Source: CBDFLS01 sp965249185 (GTDB taxonomy: Bacteria; Chloroflexota; Dehalococcoidia; Lucifugimonadales; Australimonadaceae). From it: 64,000 bases of DNA. Positions 34,283 through 42,818 of the stretch are shown piece by piece (the stretch's first letter is position 1; every line of letters starts with the position of its first letter). The stretch covers positions 62,001 to 126,000 of the forward strand of contig CBDFLS010000001.1 of assembly GCA_965249185.1 (NCBI GenBank). The letters are read 5' to 3'. A program made the translations under genes and the position numbers. The notes beneath the pieces are model-generated. The model saw only the letters and a list, made by a program, of their open reading frames with translations, was not told the origin of the DNA and did no database searches.

Positions 34283-34449
34283 CTATTGTTAGCAAAAACT
34301 CTCCCTCAGAATATCTGAAAGAGCCGGATGGAGCTTTAGGGCCGTGCTCGGCCGATGACAGATGGCTGTGGCGCTCCGGCGAGGGCTTTTAAGGAAGCGC
34401 CAATTGACGGGTCCGGGATCCTGCATGTGGGGCCAGGGTCGCGCCGCGG

Positions 34450-36042
34450 CTATCTCCGCTCGCGGAGCACCAGAAATGCCATGGGCACGGAGGCGGCCAC
34501 CACCAGGAGCAGCGCCGGCGCCGCCGCTCGGGCGAAGAAGGCCTCCGATGCGGCCGACCAGATGGAGGTGGCCAGGGTCTTGAAGCCCAGGGGCCCCAGG
34601 ATGAGCGTGGCGGGCAGCTCCTTCATGGCCAGCAGAAAGACCAGGGCGGCGCCGGCCAGCACGCCCCGTTGGATGAGCGGCGTGGTGATGGTGGCGAAGA
34701 CTGCAAAAGGACGTCTGCCCAGGCTCCGCGCCGCCTCCTCCACCCTGGGCGGGACCTGGAGCAGCGAGGTGCGGGTTGCTCCCACGGCGGCAGGCAGGAA
34801 GAGCACCACGTAGGCGAAGATGAGCAGCGCCGACGTCTGGTAGAGGGGCGGCGCGTAGCGCACGCCGAAGAAGACCAGCGCCAGGGCGACGGCGATGCCC
34901 GGCAGGGCGAACCCCAGGTAGGTGATTCGCTCCAGCATGGCGCTGATCCAGCCCGGATGGCGCACGGAGAGCACCGCCACCGGCATGGCGGCTATGGCGG
35001 CGACCACCGCGGCCAGCCCCGAGACGTACATGGAGTTGAGGGTGGCCCCCCAGAGGAAGAGCAGCGGCTCGCCGGCCGAGACGCCCCGGACGACCCAGTA
35101 GCTCAGCATGGCCATGGGTATGGCCAGGGCCAGGGCAACCAGGGCGCCACAGAAGGCCAGGGCTGGCCAGCGCCACGCTCCCAGCCGTACCGGCGTGGGA
35201 GGCCGTGCCGTGCCCGGCGTGCTGCGGTGGTACTTGGACCTGCGCTGCGTGTGCGCGGCCAGGAAGAGGATTCCCATCGCCAGGAACACCAGCACCAGCG
35301 ACAGTCCGGCGGCAAGGCTCCGGTCGAAGGCCGACTCGTACTGGAGATAGATGGCCCAGGTGAAGGTCTCGAAACGGAGCAGGGAGACCGCCCCGAAGTC
35401 GCTCAGGGTGTAGAGGGCCGCCAGCAGCCCTCCAGCCACAATGGCGGGGCGGAGCAGCGGCAGGGTGATGCGGACGAAGGTGCCCCAAGCGCTCTGTCCC
35501 AGGCCGCGGGACGTCTCCTCCAGGGAGGGGTCCATGCGCGAGAGGGCCGCGCGGACCGGCAACAGCACGTATGGATAGCTAAGGAGCGTCAGCGTCAGCA
35601 CCGCGCCGGAAAAGCCGTGGATGTCGGGCAGCCGGTCCACTCCCAGGGGTTCCAAGAGCCCTTGCAGCGTTCCTCTGGGGCCCAACGCCAGGACCACCAA
35701 GAAGCCCGCCACGTAGCTGGGAATGACCAAGGGGAGGGCGGTGAGCACCGCCCAGAGCCGCCGCAGGGGCAGATCGGTCCTGACGGTGAGCCAGGCCAGG
35801 GGCACGGCGATGGCGATGGAGGCGCCGGTTACCGTGGCCACCAGGAGGGCGGTGCGGCCCAGGATCTGGAGGGTGCGGGCGCGGGCCAGCAGCTCCCACG
35901 CCTCGGCCCCGCCGCCTATGGTGCGGACGCCCAGGTAGACCACGGGGAGCAGAGCGGCTATCCCTACCAGGGTGGCGGAGAGCCACACGTAGGTGGGAGG
36001 CCCCTGGCGCCGGGCCTTCGTGTTCCAGCCGGCGAAGCTCAT
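34450..36042 (-). CDS. Iron(III)-type ABC transporter permease (FbpB-like, two-domain)
   Basis: A 530-residue inner-membrane permease of the binding-protein-dependent type, with two homologous halves of six helices each, as in FbpB/AfuB/ThiP. The EAA-type coupling loops are EETSRGLGQSAWGTFVRITLP near 175 and EEAARSLGRRPFAVFATITTP near 440. The solute-binding lipoprotein gene lies 35 bases upstream on the same strand. No ATPase gene follows: the next frame is the MFS gene on the other strand. The ATPase must be encoded elsewhere or shared. Iron is the likely cargo but thiamine or phosphonate types are close relatives. Confidence 0.9.
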   Translation of the reverse strand: MSFAGWNTKARRQGPPTYVWLSATLVGIAALLPVVYLGVRTIGGGAEAWELLARARTLQILGRTALLVATVTGASIAIAVPLAWLTVRTDLPLRRLWAVLTALPLVIPSYVAGFLVVLALGPRGTLQGLLEPLGVDRLPDIHGFSGAVLTLTLLSYPYVLLPVRAALSRMDPSLEETSRGLGQSAWGTFVRITLPLLRPAIVAGGLLAALYTLSDFGAVSLLRFETFTWAIYLQYESAFDRSLAAGLSLVLVFLAMGILFLAAHTQRRSKYHRSTPGTARPPTPVRLGAWRWPALAFCGALVALALAIPMAMLSYWVVRGVSAGEPLLFLWGATLNSMYVSGLAAVVAAIAAMPVAVLSVRHPGWISAMLERITYLGFALPGIAVALALVFFGVRYAPPLYQTSALLIFAYVVLFLPAAVGATRTSLLQVPPRVEEAARSLGRRPFAVFATITTPLIQRGVLAGAALVFLLAMKELPATLILGPLGFKTLATSIWSAASEAFFARAAAPALLLVVAASVPMAFLVLRERR

Positions 36043-36077
36043 CGGCAGCCCAACTCAGCGCTTCACTTTCTCGGCGG

Positions 36078-37151
36078 CTAAGGCAGCACGCCCGTCTCGC
36101 GCAGGAGGCGCTGGGTGCCATCCACGTCCGCCAGATCGGCCAGGTCGACCTCCGGCCGTTGGACATCGTCGATGGGCACCAGGATTCGCAGGGTGTTCAC
36201 CCCTTCGACCAGGGGGTACTCGAAGGTCTGGCTGGCGAAGTACTGCTGGCCGACGGTGGAGAGCAGGAACGATATGAACCTCTCGGCGTTGTCGCGGTTC
36301 TTCGCCGTGGAGAGGATGCCGGCGCTGGCGACCATGACCAGCGCTCCCGGGCCGCCGGCGCGGGGATGATAGTTGCGGGCGGGGAAGGCGTCACCCTCCT
36401 CGGCCAGGAAGCGGAAGAGATAGTAGTGGTTGACCATGCCCACGTCGATCTCGCCGGCGGCCGCGGCTGCTACCTGCGAGGTGTTGTTGGGATACAGCCC
36501 GGGGTTGTTGGCGTTCACGCCCTCAAGCCACTCCCGCGTCTTGGCCTCGCCCCAGAGCACGCGCATGGCGGTGACCATGGTCTGGAAGGAGCCGTTGGTG
36601 GGGGCCCAGCCGAGCCGTCCCTTCCACTTCGGGTCGGTGAGGTCCCAGATATCGTCGGGCAGGTCTGCCTCGGTCAGCCGCTCCGTGTTGTACACCAGGG
36701 TGCGCGCGCGGGCGGAGATGCCCACCCATTTGCTCTCGGGCGAGCGGGCCCAGGCTGGCACCCGTGACAGGACGGAGTCGGGCAGCGGCGCGAGCATCTG
36801 CTCCACGGCGCCCAGCCCGCCGGGGTCCTGGGCGAAGAAGATGTCGGCGGGGCTCCGCTCACCCTCCTCCAGGAGCGTGGCGGCCAGTTGGCCGGTCCCG
36901 GCGTAATTCACCGATACGTTGATGCCGCTGATCGCGGCGAACTCCTGAATGATGGGGTCCACCAGACTCTCGCTGCGGCCCGAGTAGACGGTGAGGGAGC
37001 CGGACGCCGGGTCGCCGCCGCCGCACGCCACGGCCAGCAGTCCCATCACGAGCGCGATTGCTGGGACCCAAAACAGGGGCCGGGGCGCGGTCCGTTTCCT
37101 TGGAGAGCGCTTGGACGGGGGAGAGCCCTTGGACGGGGCCTGAGACGACAT
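36078..37151 (-). CDS. Iron ABC transporter substrate-binding lipoprotein (FbpA/FutA-like)
   Basis: A 357-residue binding protein. The chosen ATG gives a basic N-terminus (KRSPRKRTAPR), a hydrophobic helix and a lipobox (LLAVAC) with Cys about residue 43. The mature domain starts GSLTVYSGRSESLVDPIIQEF, a hallmark of ferric-iron binding proteins, followed by DIFFAQDPGGLGAVEQ and WVGISARARTLVYN. The VNHYYLFRFLAEE segment near 250 includes the Tyr pair that coordinates iron in FbpA. An ATG 10 codons upstream is possible. It forms an operon with the permease. Confidence 0.9.
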   Translation of the reverse strand: MSSQAPSKGSPPSKRSPRKRTAPRPLFWVPAIALVMGLLAVACGGGDPASGSLTVYSGRSESLVDPIIQEFAAISGINVSVNYAGTGQLAATLLEEGERSPADIFFAQDPGGLGAVEQMLAPLPDSVLSRVPAWARSPESKWVGISARARTLVYNTERLTEADLPDDIWDLTDPKWKGRLGWAPTNGSFQTMVTAMRVLWGEAKTREWLEGVNANNPGLYPNNTSQVAAAAAGEIDVGMVNHYYLFRFLAEEGDAFPARNYHPRAGGPGALVMVASAGILSTAKNRDNAERFISFLLSTVGQQYFASQTFEYPLVEGVNTLRILVPIDDVQRPEVDLADLADVDGTQRLLRETGVLP

Positions 37152-37186
37152 CGGGAACTCTTTCGCGGATAATTCGTTCATATACC

Positions 37187-37202
37187 ATTCTAAAGTTAGT
37201 AT
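37187..37202. promoter_or_regulatory. Imperfect dyad upstream of the iron transporter
   Basis: ATTCTAA-AG-TTAGTAT is an inverted repeat with one mismatch per arm. It resembles the TTAG...CTAA core bound by DtxR/IdeR iron regulators. It lies 36 bases upstream of the binding-protein ATG, where an iron-responsive operator would be expected. The resemblance is partial. Confidence 0.35.
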
Positions 37203-37366
37203 GTACGAAATTACAAGAGGGGCCGTCCTGATTATTCTGTGCGGTGGACGGCATAGGCGGAGGCTGCCGCGCCGATGGCGAGTGGGCCTCTGTTGCGCCC
37301 TGGGAAGCGCTGTGCTAGTTTGACGCCTGCCGATGACGTTACCCCCAGAGCGCAAGGAGGGAGACG

Positions 37367-38377
37367 ATGGTGTCGCAACAGCCGGCCATGAAGCTGGGCC
37401 TCTCCAACTACGACCGTACCGCCGCTTTGATCAACGGCACGATCAAGATGGACAACGTTGAGGTCATGCGGTTGCCCGGCCCCTTCAAGGACATCTTCGC
37501 AGCCTGGGACGCGGTGCTCAGCGGTGACCTGGACGCCGTGGAGATACCGCTGGGCGGCTACGTGCTGTGGAAGGACAAGGGGCATCCCGTGACAGGTGTG
37601 CCGGTCTTCCCGGACCGGCTGTTCGTTCAGCAGTACATCTACATCCGCAAGGACGCTGACGTCCGCAGCCTGGCGGACCTGCGCGGGCGGAAGGTGTGCG
37701 TGCCCCAATACAACATGTCGTCCTCCTTTTGGCACCGGGACACGCTCAAAGAGGACCACGGCATCACGCCCCAGGAGATCGAGTGGGTCACCCTTATGCC
37801 GGAGGCGTGGCCGTCGCCCACTCCCGCCGGCGTGAAGGTGGAGCTGCTGCGCCCCGAATCGGGCAGGTTCAGCGGCATCGATCTGCTGGTGCAGGGGAAG
37901 ATAGACTGTCTGATGCACGAAGGGGTCCCCAAGATGACGCCTGAGGAGCGCCCGAAGGTGAAGCGCATCCACGACGATGTGAACGCCCTTCAGCGCGACT
38001 ACTACCGGAGTACCGGCTTCCACGTACCCACGCACCTGGTCATCGCCCGGGAGGACGCGCTGAAGCGGCGGCCCGACTTCGGCGAGGTGATCTGCGAGGG
38101 CTTCGACCGAGCGAAGGCGGAGGTCTATCAGGCGCTGGAGGACGAGCGGCGGACGAGCCTCCCTTTCATGCGCCACTATGTCGAGGACGCGGTGGCGCTG
38201 TTTGGCACCGATCCGTGGAGCGATGGCTTCGCGGATAACCGGCCCGTGCTGGACAAGTTCCTGGAGCTGGCCAAGGACCAGGGACTCAGCCAGCGGCGCT
38301 TCACCCCGGAGGAGCTCTTCGACAAGCGTGCTTGCGGTTACCAGTTCAAGGCCCGCATGTCCGGCGGCGGGCTCTAG
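37367..38377 (+). CDS. 4,5-dihydroxyphthalate decarboxylase-like protein (Pht5 type), copy 1
   Basis: A 336-residue cytoplasmic protein with the fold of periplasmic binding proteins but no signal peptide, as in Pht5-type decarboxylases that turn 4,5-dihydroxyphthalate into protocatechuate. Key stretches are GLSNYDRTAALINGTIKMD at the start, FPDRLFVQQYIYIRKDADV, LADLRGRKVCVPQYNMSSSFWHR near 105-125, the TPQEIEW segment and HVPTHLVIAREDALKRRP near 225. It is the first of three tandem paralogues on this strand. The start is the ATG (MVSQQ) after GGAGGGAG. The true substrate may differ from phthalate. Confidence 0.82.
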   Translation: MVSQQPAMKLGLSNYDRTAALINGTIKMDNVEVMRLPGPFKDIFAAWDAVLSGDLDAVEIPLGGYVLWKDKGHPVTGVPVFPDRLFVQQYIYIRKDADVRSLADLRGRKVCVPQYNMSSSFWHRDTLKEDHGITPQEIEWVTLMPEAWPSPTPAGVKVELLRPESGRFSGIDLLVQGKIDCLMHEGVPKMTPEERPKVKRIHDDVNALQRDYYRSTGFHVPTHLVIAREDALKRRPDFGEVICEGFDRAKAEVYQALEDERRTSLPFMRHYVEDAVALFGTDPWSDGFADNRPVLDKFLELAKDQGLSQRRFTPEELFDKRACGYQFKARMSGGGL

Positions 38378-38432
38378 AGTCGAGCTAGAAAAGACTATTG
38401 GGCGCCGAGCCCATGCAGCGAGGAGAAACCCC

Positions 38433-39428
38433 GTGACCACCCAGCGACGTGCCCCCATGATGACCTTGGCGATGCAGCGGTTCGACCGCTCCGCGCCGCT
38501 CCTGGACCGTCTGGTCCGCATGGACAATGTCATGGCGATGGAGGTGCCCGGCACGGCGGGCTGGAAAGGGATAGTGGACGGCGTCTTCGATGCCGTGGAG
38601 ATGCCTATCGGCGGATACATGCTCCGGCTCGACCAGGGCGTGCCCGTTACCGCAATCCCCGTTTTCCCCGACCGGGTGTTCGTCCAGCAGTACGTGTATG
38701 TCCGCAGCGACTCGGATATCAAGAGCCTGGCGGACCTGCGGGGGCGCAAGGTGTGCTTGCCCCAGTACAACATGGCCGCCTCCTTCTGGCACCGCGCCAT
38801 GCTGAAGGAGGACCATGGCATCGCGCCCGAGGAGATCGAGTGGTACACCAGCTCCCCGGAGGCCTGGGAGACGACCTTTCCCAAGGGAGTCCAGGTGACG
38901 ATGAAGCCCAGCTCGTTCATCGGCCTGAGCATGCTGCTCGATGGCACCGTGGACTGTCTAATGGCAGAGGGGACGCCGATCACGACCCCAGAGCAGCGTG
39001 GGCAGATCAAGCGCCTGCACCAGGACGCGCCCGCCCTTCAACGCGACTACTACCGCCGCGTCGGCTGCCATGTCATCACCCACCTCATCGTGGTCCGCAA
39101 GGAGGCCCTCGAAAAGCGTCCTGAGTACGGCGAGGTGCTCTGCCACGCCTACGATGAGGCCAAGGCGCTGGTCTACCGTTCGCTCCAGAACGAGCGCCAG
39201 GTCAGCCTGCCCCTCATGCGCTCCTACGTAGACGAGACGGTGGAGCTGTTCGGGTACGACCCGTGGCCTTATGGCCTGGAGGCGAACCGCGCCGCCCTGG
39301 AGAAGTTCCTGTTCTATGCGCACGACCAGGGGCTCACCAAGCGGCAGTACACGGCCGAGGAGATCTTCGACCAGCGCTCCCTCGCCTACGAGTTCACGGC
39401 GCGCATGCCCGACGGCTCGTTCCCTTAG
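38433..39428 (+). CDS. 4,5-dihydroxyphthalate decarboxylase-like protein (Pht5 type), copy 2
   Basis: A 331-residue paralogue 55 bases after copy 1. A GTG start with GAGGAG at 8 bases gives MTTQRRAPMMTLAMQRFDRSAP. The central block LADLRGRKVCLPQYNMAASFWHRAMLKEDHGI is nearly the same as in copies 1 and 3, while the segment after EIEWYTS (SPEAWETTFPKGVQ) varies. Divergence in the presumed substrate-contacting loops and conservation of the core suggest different substrate ranges. It ends in the conserved EFTARMPDGSF. Confidence 0.82.
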   Translation: MTTQRRAPMMTLAMQRFDRSAPLLDRLVRMDNVMAMEVPGTAGWKGIVDGVFDAVEMPIGGYMLRLDQGVPVTAIPVFPDRVFVQQYVYVRSDSDIKSLADLRGRKVCLPQYNMAASFWHRAMLKEDHGIAPEEIEWYTSSPEAWETTFPKGVQVTMKPSSFIGLSMLLDGTVDCLMAEGTPITTPEQRGQIKRLHQDAPALQRDYYRRVGCHVITHLIVVRKEALEKRPEYGEVLCHAYDEAKALVYRSLQNERQVSLPLMRSYVDETVELFGYDPWPYGLEANRAALEKFLFYAHDQGLTKRQYTAEEIFDQRSLAYEFTARMPDGSFP

Positions 39429-39500
39429 GCCGTTCTCGCCAGGCCCTCGGTGTAGATAGTCAGCCCTCTGTAGAGATAATCCGAGAAGAGGAGGCGCTCC

Positions 39501-40502
39501 ATGGCATCTCAGCAGCCGCGGCCCCTGATGACCCTTACGCTGCCCCGGTACGACCGCACGGCGCCGCTGTTGGACGGCGTCGTCACGATGGACAACGTGC
39601 GGGTGTGGGACATCCCGCTGGTAAAGGCGTGGGATGGGTTGATGAAAGGCGTCTTCGACGCCGCCGAGGCGCCCATGGGCGGGTTCATCTATTGGATGGA
39701 CCAGGGCGAGCCGCTCATAGGGTTGCCCATCTTCCCCGACCGCATCTTTGTACAGCAGTACATCTATGTAAGGACCGACTCGGACATCCAGAGCCTGGCG
39801 GACCTGCGGGGCCGCAAGGTATGCGTGCCGCAGTACAACATGTCCTCTTCCTTCTGGCACCGCGCGACGCTGAAGGAGGACTACGGCATCCAACCCCACG
39901 AAATAGAGTGGTACACCACCCGGGCCGAGATGTTCCCGACGCCTCGGCCGGAGAACATCAAAGTTACCGTTTACCCGCCCAAGAAGGGCACGTTCATAGG
40001 CTTCGAGCCTTTGCTCGACGGCGTGGTGGACTGTTTGATGACGGAGGCGACGCCGCGCATGACCGTGGAGCAGAGCCAGCAGGTCCGGCGGCTTCACCAG
40101 GACGCGCCGGAGCTGCAACGCGACTACTACCGCCGCACCGGCTATCACGTGCCCACCCACGTCATCGCGGTGCACAAGGAGGCCCTGGAGCGGCGGCCGG
40201 AGCTGGGCGAAGTGATCTGCCGGGGCTTCGACGATGCAATGGCGTTGATCTACCGGGGCTTCCAGAACGAACGGCTGACCACTTTGCCGTTCATGCGCGC
40301 CTACGTGGACGAGACGGTGGAGATGTTCGGCGACGCGCCCTGGCGCGATGGGTTCGAGCACAACCGGCCGGTGATGGCCAAGTGGATGGAGCTAGCCTAC
40401 GACCAGTGCTTGACCAAGCGGAGGTGGGAACCGGAGGAGTTGTTCGACGAGCGCTCACGCTCCTATGAGTTCCAGGCGAAGATGCCGATTGGCTCGTTCT
40501 AA
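39501..40502 (+). CDS. 4,5-dihydroxyphthalate decarboxylase-like protein (Pht5 type), copy 3
   Basis: The third paralogue, 333 residues, 72 bases after copy 2. The ATG follows AGAGGAGG. It has the same order of blocks: LPRYDRTAPLLDGVVTMDNV, FPDRIFVQQYIYVRTDSDI, LADLRGRKVCVPQYNMSSSFWHR and HVPTHVIAVHKEALERRP. The variable middle (RAEMFPTPRPENIK) differs from both others. A strong hairpin terminator ends the array and faces the four LigB-like genes coming from the other side. Confidence 0.82.
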   Translation: MASQQPRPLMTLTLPRYDRTAPLLDGVVTMDNVRVWDIPLVKAWDGLMKGVFDAAEAPMGGFIYWMDQGEPLIGLPIFPDRIFVQQYIYVRTDSDIQSLADLRGRKVCVPQYNMSSSFWHRATLKEDYGIQPHEIEWYTTRAEMFPTPRPENIKVTVYPPKKGTFIGFEPLLDGVVDCLMTEATPRMTVEQSQQVRRLHQDAPELQRDYYRRTGYHVPTHVIAVHKEALERRPELGEVICRGFDDAMALIYRGFQNERLTTLPFMRAYVDETVEMFGDAPWRDGFEHNRPVMAKWMELAYDQCLTKRRWEPEELFDERSRSYEFQAKMPIGSF

Positions 40503-40523
40503 AGCGGCATAGAGAGTTAAATA

Positions 40524-40551
40524 GAAAAGGGCCGGCATGCCGGCCCTTTTC
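40524..40551. terminator. Bidirectional terminator between the two paralogue arrays
   Basis: GAAAAGGGCCGGC pairs with its exact complement around a 2-base AT centre and gives a 13-bp stem ending in TTTTC. A T-run is present on either strand, so it should stop transcription from both arrays. Confidence 0.85.
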
Positions 40552-40581
40552 GGTTCTTTCCTACGACAGGCGGTTGGCTAT

Positions 40582-41604
40582 CTACGGCTTGAAGATGGCG
40601 AAGCACTTCTCTGAGTGGAAGCACCAGGTCTCGGCGTAGTCTACGAACTGCGGCGTGCGGTCCTCCATGGCGCCGGCCAGGCAGATCCAGTTCTTGAACT
40701 CATGGTCGCCGGCGTCCTCGATCTCCGCGTTGGTGAAGTCGGCCCACTTGGCGTGCTCACCCCTCCGCAACTGTTCGACGTGCAGCCGGTCCGCCTCCAC
40801 GTCGGGCCATATGCGGGAGTGTTTGGCGGTCAGCGAGGCGTGGGACCAGCCTGAGGAGGCGATGACCACGGTGCGCTCCGGCCGCTCCTCCAGGATCTCG
40901 CGCACCAACTGGCCCATCCGGAAGCAGCTTCTGGGCGACGGGCCCGGCAGCCGGTAGGGCTGAAAGTCCGGGTCGTTCCTGCGCGGGCGCATGACATCCT
41001 TGCCGTAGCAGTTCACCTCGATGGGTACGATGGGGTAGGGCCAGCCCTTGCGGTCCCAGTCCAGGTAGAGCAGGGCGTCGCCGAAGGAGTGGGTGAGGCC
41101 GTGCTCGAAGTGCAGGTGCTCATAGGAGTATGAGATGGGAAAATCTCGCTCGATGAGCTGCTCGGCGAGATGCTTGGCCAGCTCCTTCTCGACCTTGAAG
41201 GGAAAGACCTTGTCTAGGGGCTCGCCCCAAACGTTATTCTGCCCCATCCAGTAGGGCGTGGTGGGCTCGTCGCCCGTCACATAGATATGGAAGGGCGGAA
41301 TCATGTCCTCTTTGAAGTCCTCGTACTGGTCGTCGCCCCACATAATGACGGCGTCGGGTTTGAAGTCGTCGATGGCCTGGCGCACTTTTCGGAAGCCAGC
41401 CACGAGCTGCGCCTGGTGAGCGTGGGCCCGCTCCACCTCGTTGGCCCACTCATCCTGCATGTCGGCGGGCCAGCTCTTGGGGTCCTTCAGGTGCTCTGGG
41501 GTCTCGGGGCTCTTGAGGCGCCGTTTGAGGATGTCGGCGAAGCCCTCAGGCGGTTCCAGCAGCGATGTGTAGTGGGTGATGCCGATGCCGAGTACTTCTC
41601 CCAT
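40582..41604 (-). CDS. LigB-family extradiol dioxygenase-like protein, paralogue A
   Basis: A 340-residue protein of the LigB (PF02900) fold, the catalytic subunit type of protocatechuate 4,5-dioxygenase. The N-terminal His (GIGITHY) and the later catalytic-type His (SSGWSH near 255) are present. The usual second iron His (NDH in LigB) is Gln here, in GDDQYEDF near 94-101, a feature of all four paralogues. The acidic region near 295 (TNAEIEDAGDHEFKNWI) could hold the iron Glu. It is the last gene of the array of four and the most diverged. Confidence 0.82.
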   Translation of the reverse strand: MGEVLGIGITHYTSLLEPPEGFADILKRRLKSPETPEHLKDPKSWPADMQDEWANEVERAHAHQAQLVAGFRKVRQAIDDFKPDAVIMWGDDQYEDFKEDMIPPFHIYVTGDEPTTPYWMGQNNVWGEPLDKVFPFKVEKELAKHLAEQLIERDFPISYSYEHLHFEHGLTHSFGDALLYLDWDRKGWPYPIVPIEVNCYGKDVMRPRRNDPDFQPYRLPGPSPRSCFRMGQLVREILEERPERTVVIASSGWSHASLTAKHSRIWPDVEADRLHVEQLRRGEHAKWADFTNAEIEDAGDHEFKNWICLAGAMEDRTPQFVDYAETWCFHSEKCFAIFKP

Positions 41605-41706
41605 GGTGTCTCCTGTGGGCCTCCAGCCCCTGTTTTAAGTGCGAGGGCTGGTGGGTGGTCCGATAGGGCGGCAGTCCGCCGGTCCGTCGTTGGGCGCTCG
41701 CGGTCT

Positions 41707-42774
41707 TCAGGCCCCGTTGGGCTTGAAAATGGCGAAGCACTTCTCGGAGTTGAAGATCCAGGTCTCCAGGTAGTCGATGATCTCCGGTTTGCGGTCCTCC
41801 ATGGCGCCGGCGAGGCAGATCCAGTTCTTGAACTCGGCGCCCGCGGCTTCGTCCATCTCCTGGTTGGTGAGGTCCGCCCACTTGCGCTGCTCGCCACGCT
41901 GGAGGTCCTCGAAGTTGCGGCGGTCAAAGTCCCGGTCGGGGTGGAGGTAATGGGCCTTTTCGTTCAGGAAGCCGTGGGACCAGCCGGAGGAGGCCATGAT
42001 CACCACGCGCTCCGGCCGCTCCTCGCAGATCTGGCGGATGAGCTGGCCCATGCGGAAGAGGGACCTGGGTGTCGGCCCGCCGGGGCCCTGGTAGTCCATG
42101 AACGGGTCGCGGGCGTCCTCGTCGGGCGGGCTGAAGTGGCCCATGGCGCCCCGGCTCGAGACGATGTCGCGACCGATGCAGTTCACCATGATGGGGACAA
42201 TCGGGTAGGGCCAGCCCTTCTGGTCCCAGTCGAGGTAGATGAAGGTGTTGGCGAAGGCGTGGGCCAGGCCGTGCTCGAAGTGCAACGGCTTATAGGAGTA
42301 AGGGACTGGGAAGTCGCGGTCGATGAGCTCCGTGGCGATGTGCTTGGCGAGCTGGCCGGCGCCCTCGTACTGGAAGACCTTGTCAATGGGCTCGCCCCAC
42401 ATGTTGTCGGGGCCCCTGCGGAAGGGCACGGTGAAGAACTCGTCCATGCAGTAGATGTTGAAGGGAGGGATCAGGTCCTCTTTGAAGTCCTCGTACTGGT
42501 CGTCGCCCCAGACGATGACGGCATCGGGGTTGAAATCGTCTATGGCCTGGCGCACCTTCCGCATGGCGGTAATCATCTGCTGCTGGTGGACCTTGGCGCG
42601 TTCCGTTTCGTTGGCCCACTCGTCCTGCATGCCGGCGGGCCAGTTCTTCGGGTCCTTCAGGTGCTCCGGCACCACGGGGCTCTTGAGCGCCCTCTTCAGC
42701 GGACGGGAGTAGTTCTCCGGCTGCACGAGGAGCGGCGGAAAGTGTGTGACTCCTACTCCGAGTACTTCACCCAT
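41707..42774 (-). CDS. LigB-family extradiol dioxygenase-like protein, paralogue B
   Basis: A 355-residue paralogue. The ATG follows GAGGGA, and MGEVLGVGVTHFPPLL matches the other copies. The motif GDDQYEDFKEDLIPPFN is present near 95, the WSHGFL segment near 268 and TNQEMDEAAGAEFKNWICLAGAMED near 310. Compared with paralogue A it has a loop with DPFMDYQGPGGPTPRS, shared in form with C and D. It lies 44 bases after paralogue C on the same strand and is part of one likely transcript. Confidence 0.82.
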   Translation of the reverse strand: MGEVLGVGVTHFPPLLVQPENYSRPLKRALKSPVVPEHLKDPKNWPAGMQDEWANETERAKVHQQQMITAMRKVRQAIDDFNPDAVIVWGDDQYEDFKEDLIPPFNIYCMDEFFTVPFRRGPDNMWGEPIDKVFQYEGAGQLAKHIATELIDRDFPVPYSYKPLHFEHGLAHAFANTFIYLDWDQKGWPYPIVPIMVNCIGRDIVSSRGAMGHFSPPDEDARDPFMDYQGPGGPTPRSLFRMGQLIRQICEERPERVVIMASSGWSHGFLNEKAHYLHPDRDFDRRNFEDLQRGEQRKWADLTNQEMDEAAGAEFKNWICLAGAMEDRKPEIIDYLETWIFNSEKCFAIFKPNGA

Positions 42775-42818
42775 GGTGTGTCCCTCTTTTCTGTCCGGTA
42801 CGCTGGTCGTTTGCAGGG

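Noticed and set aside
34289..35488. 399-codon minus-strand frame overlapping the iron permease gene
   Set aside because: It is an out-of-frame reading of the permease gene on the same strand, with low-complexity Gly/Pro/Arg-rich translation.
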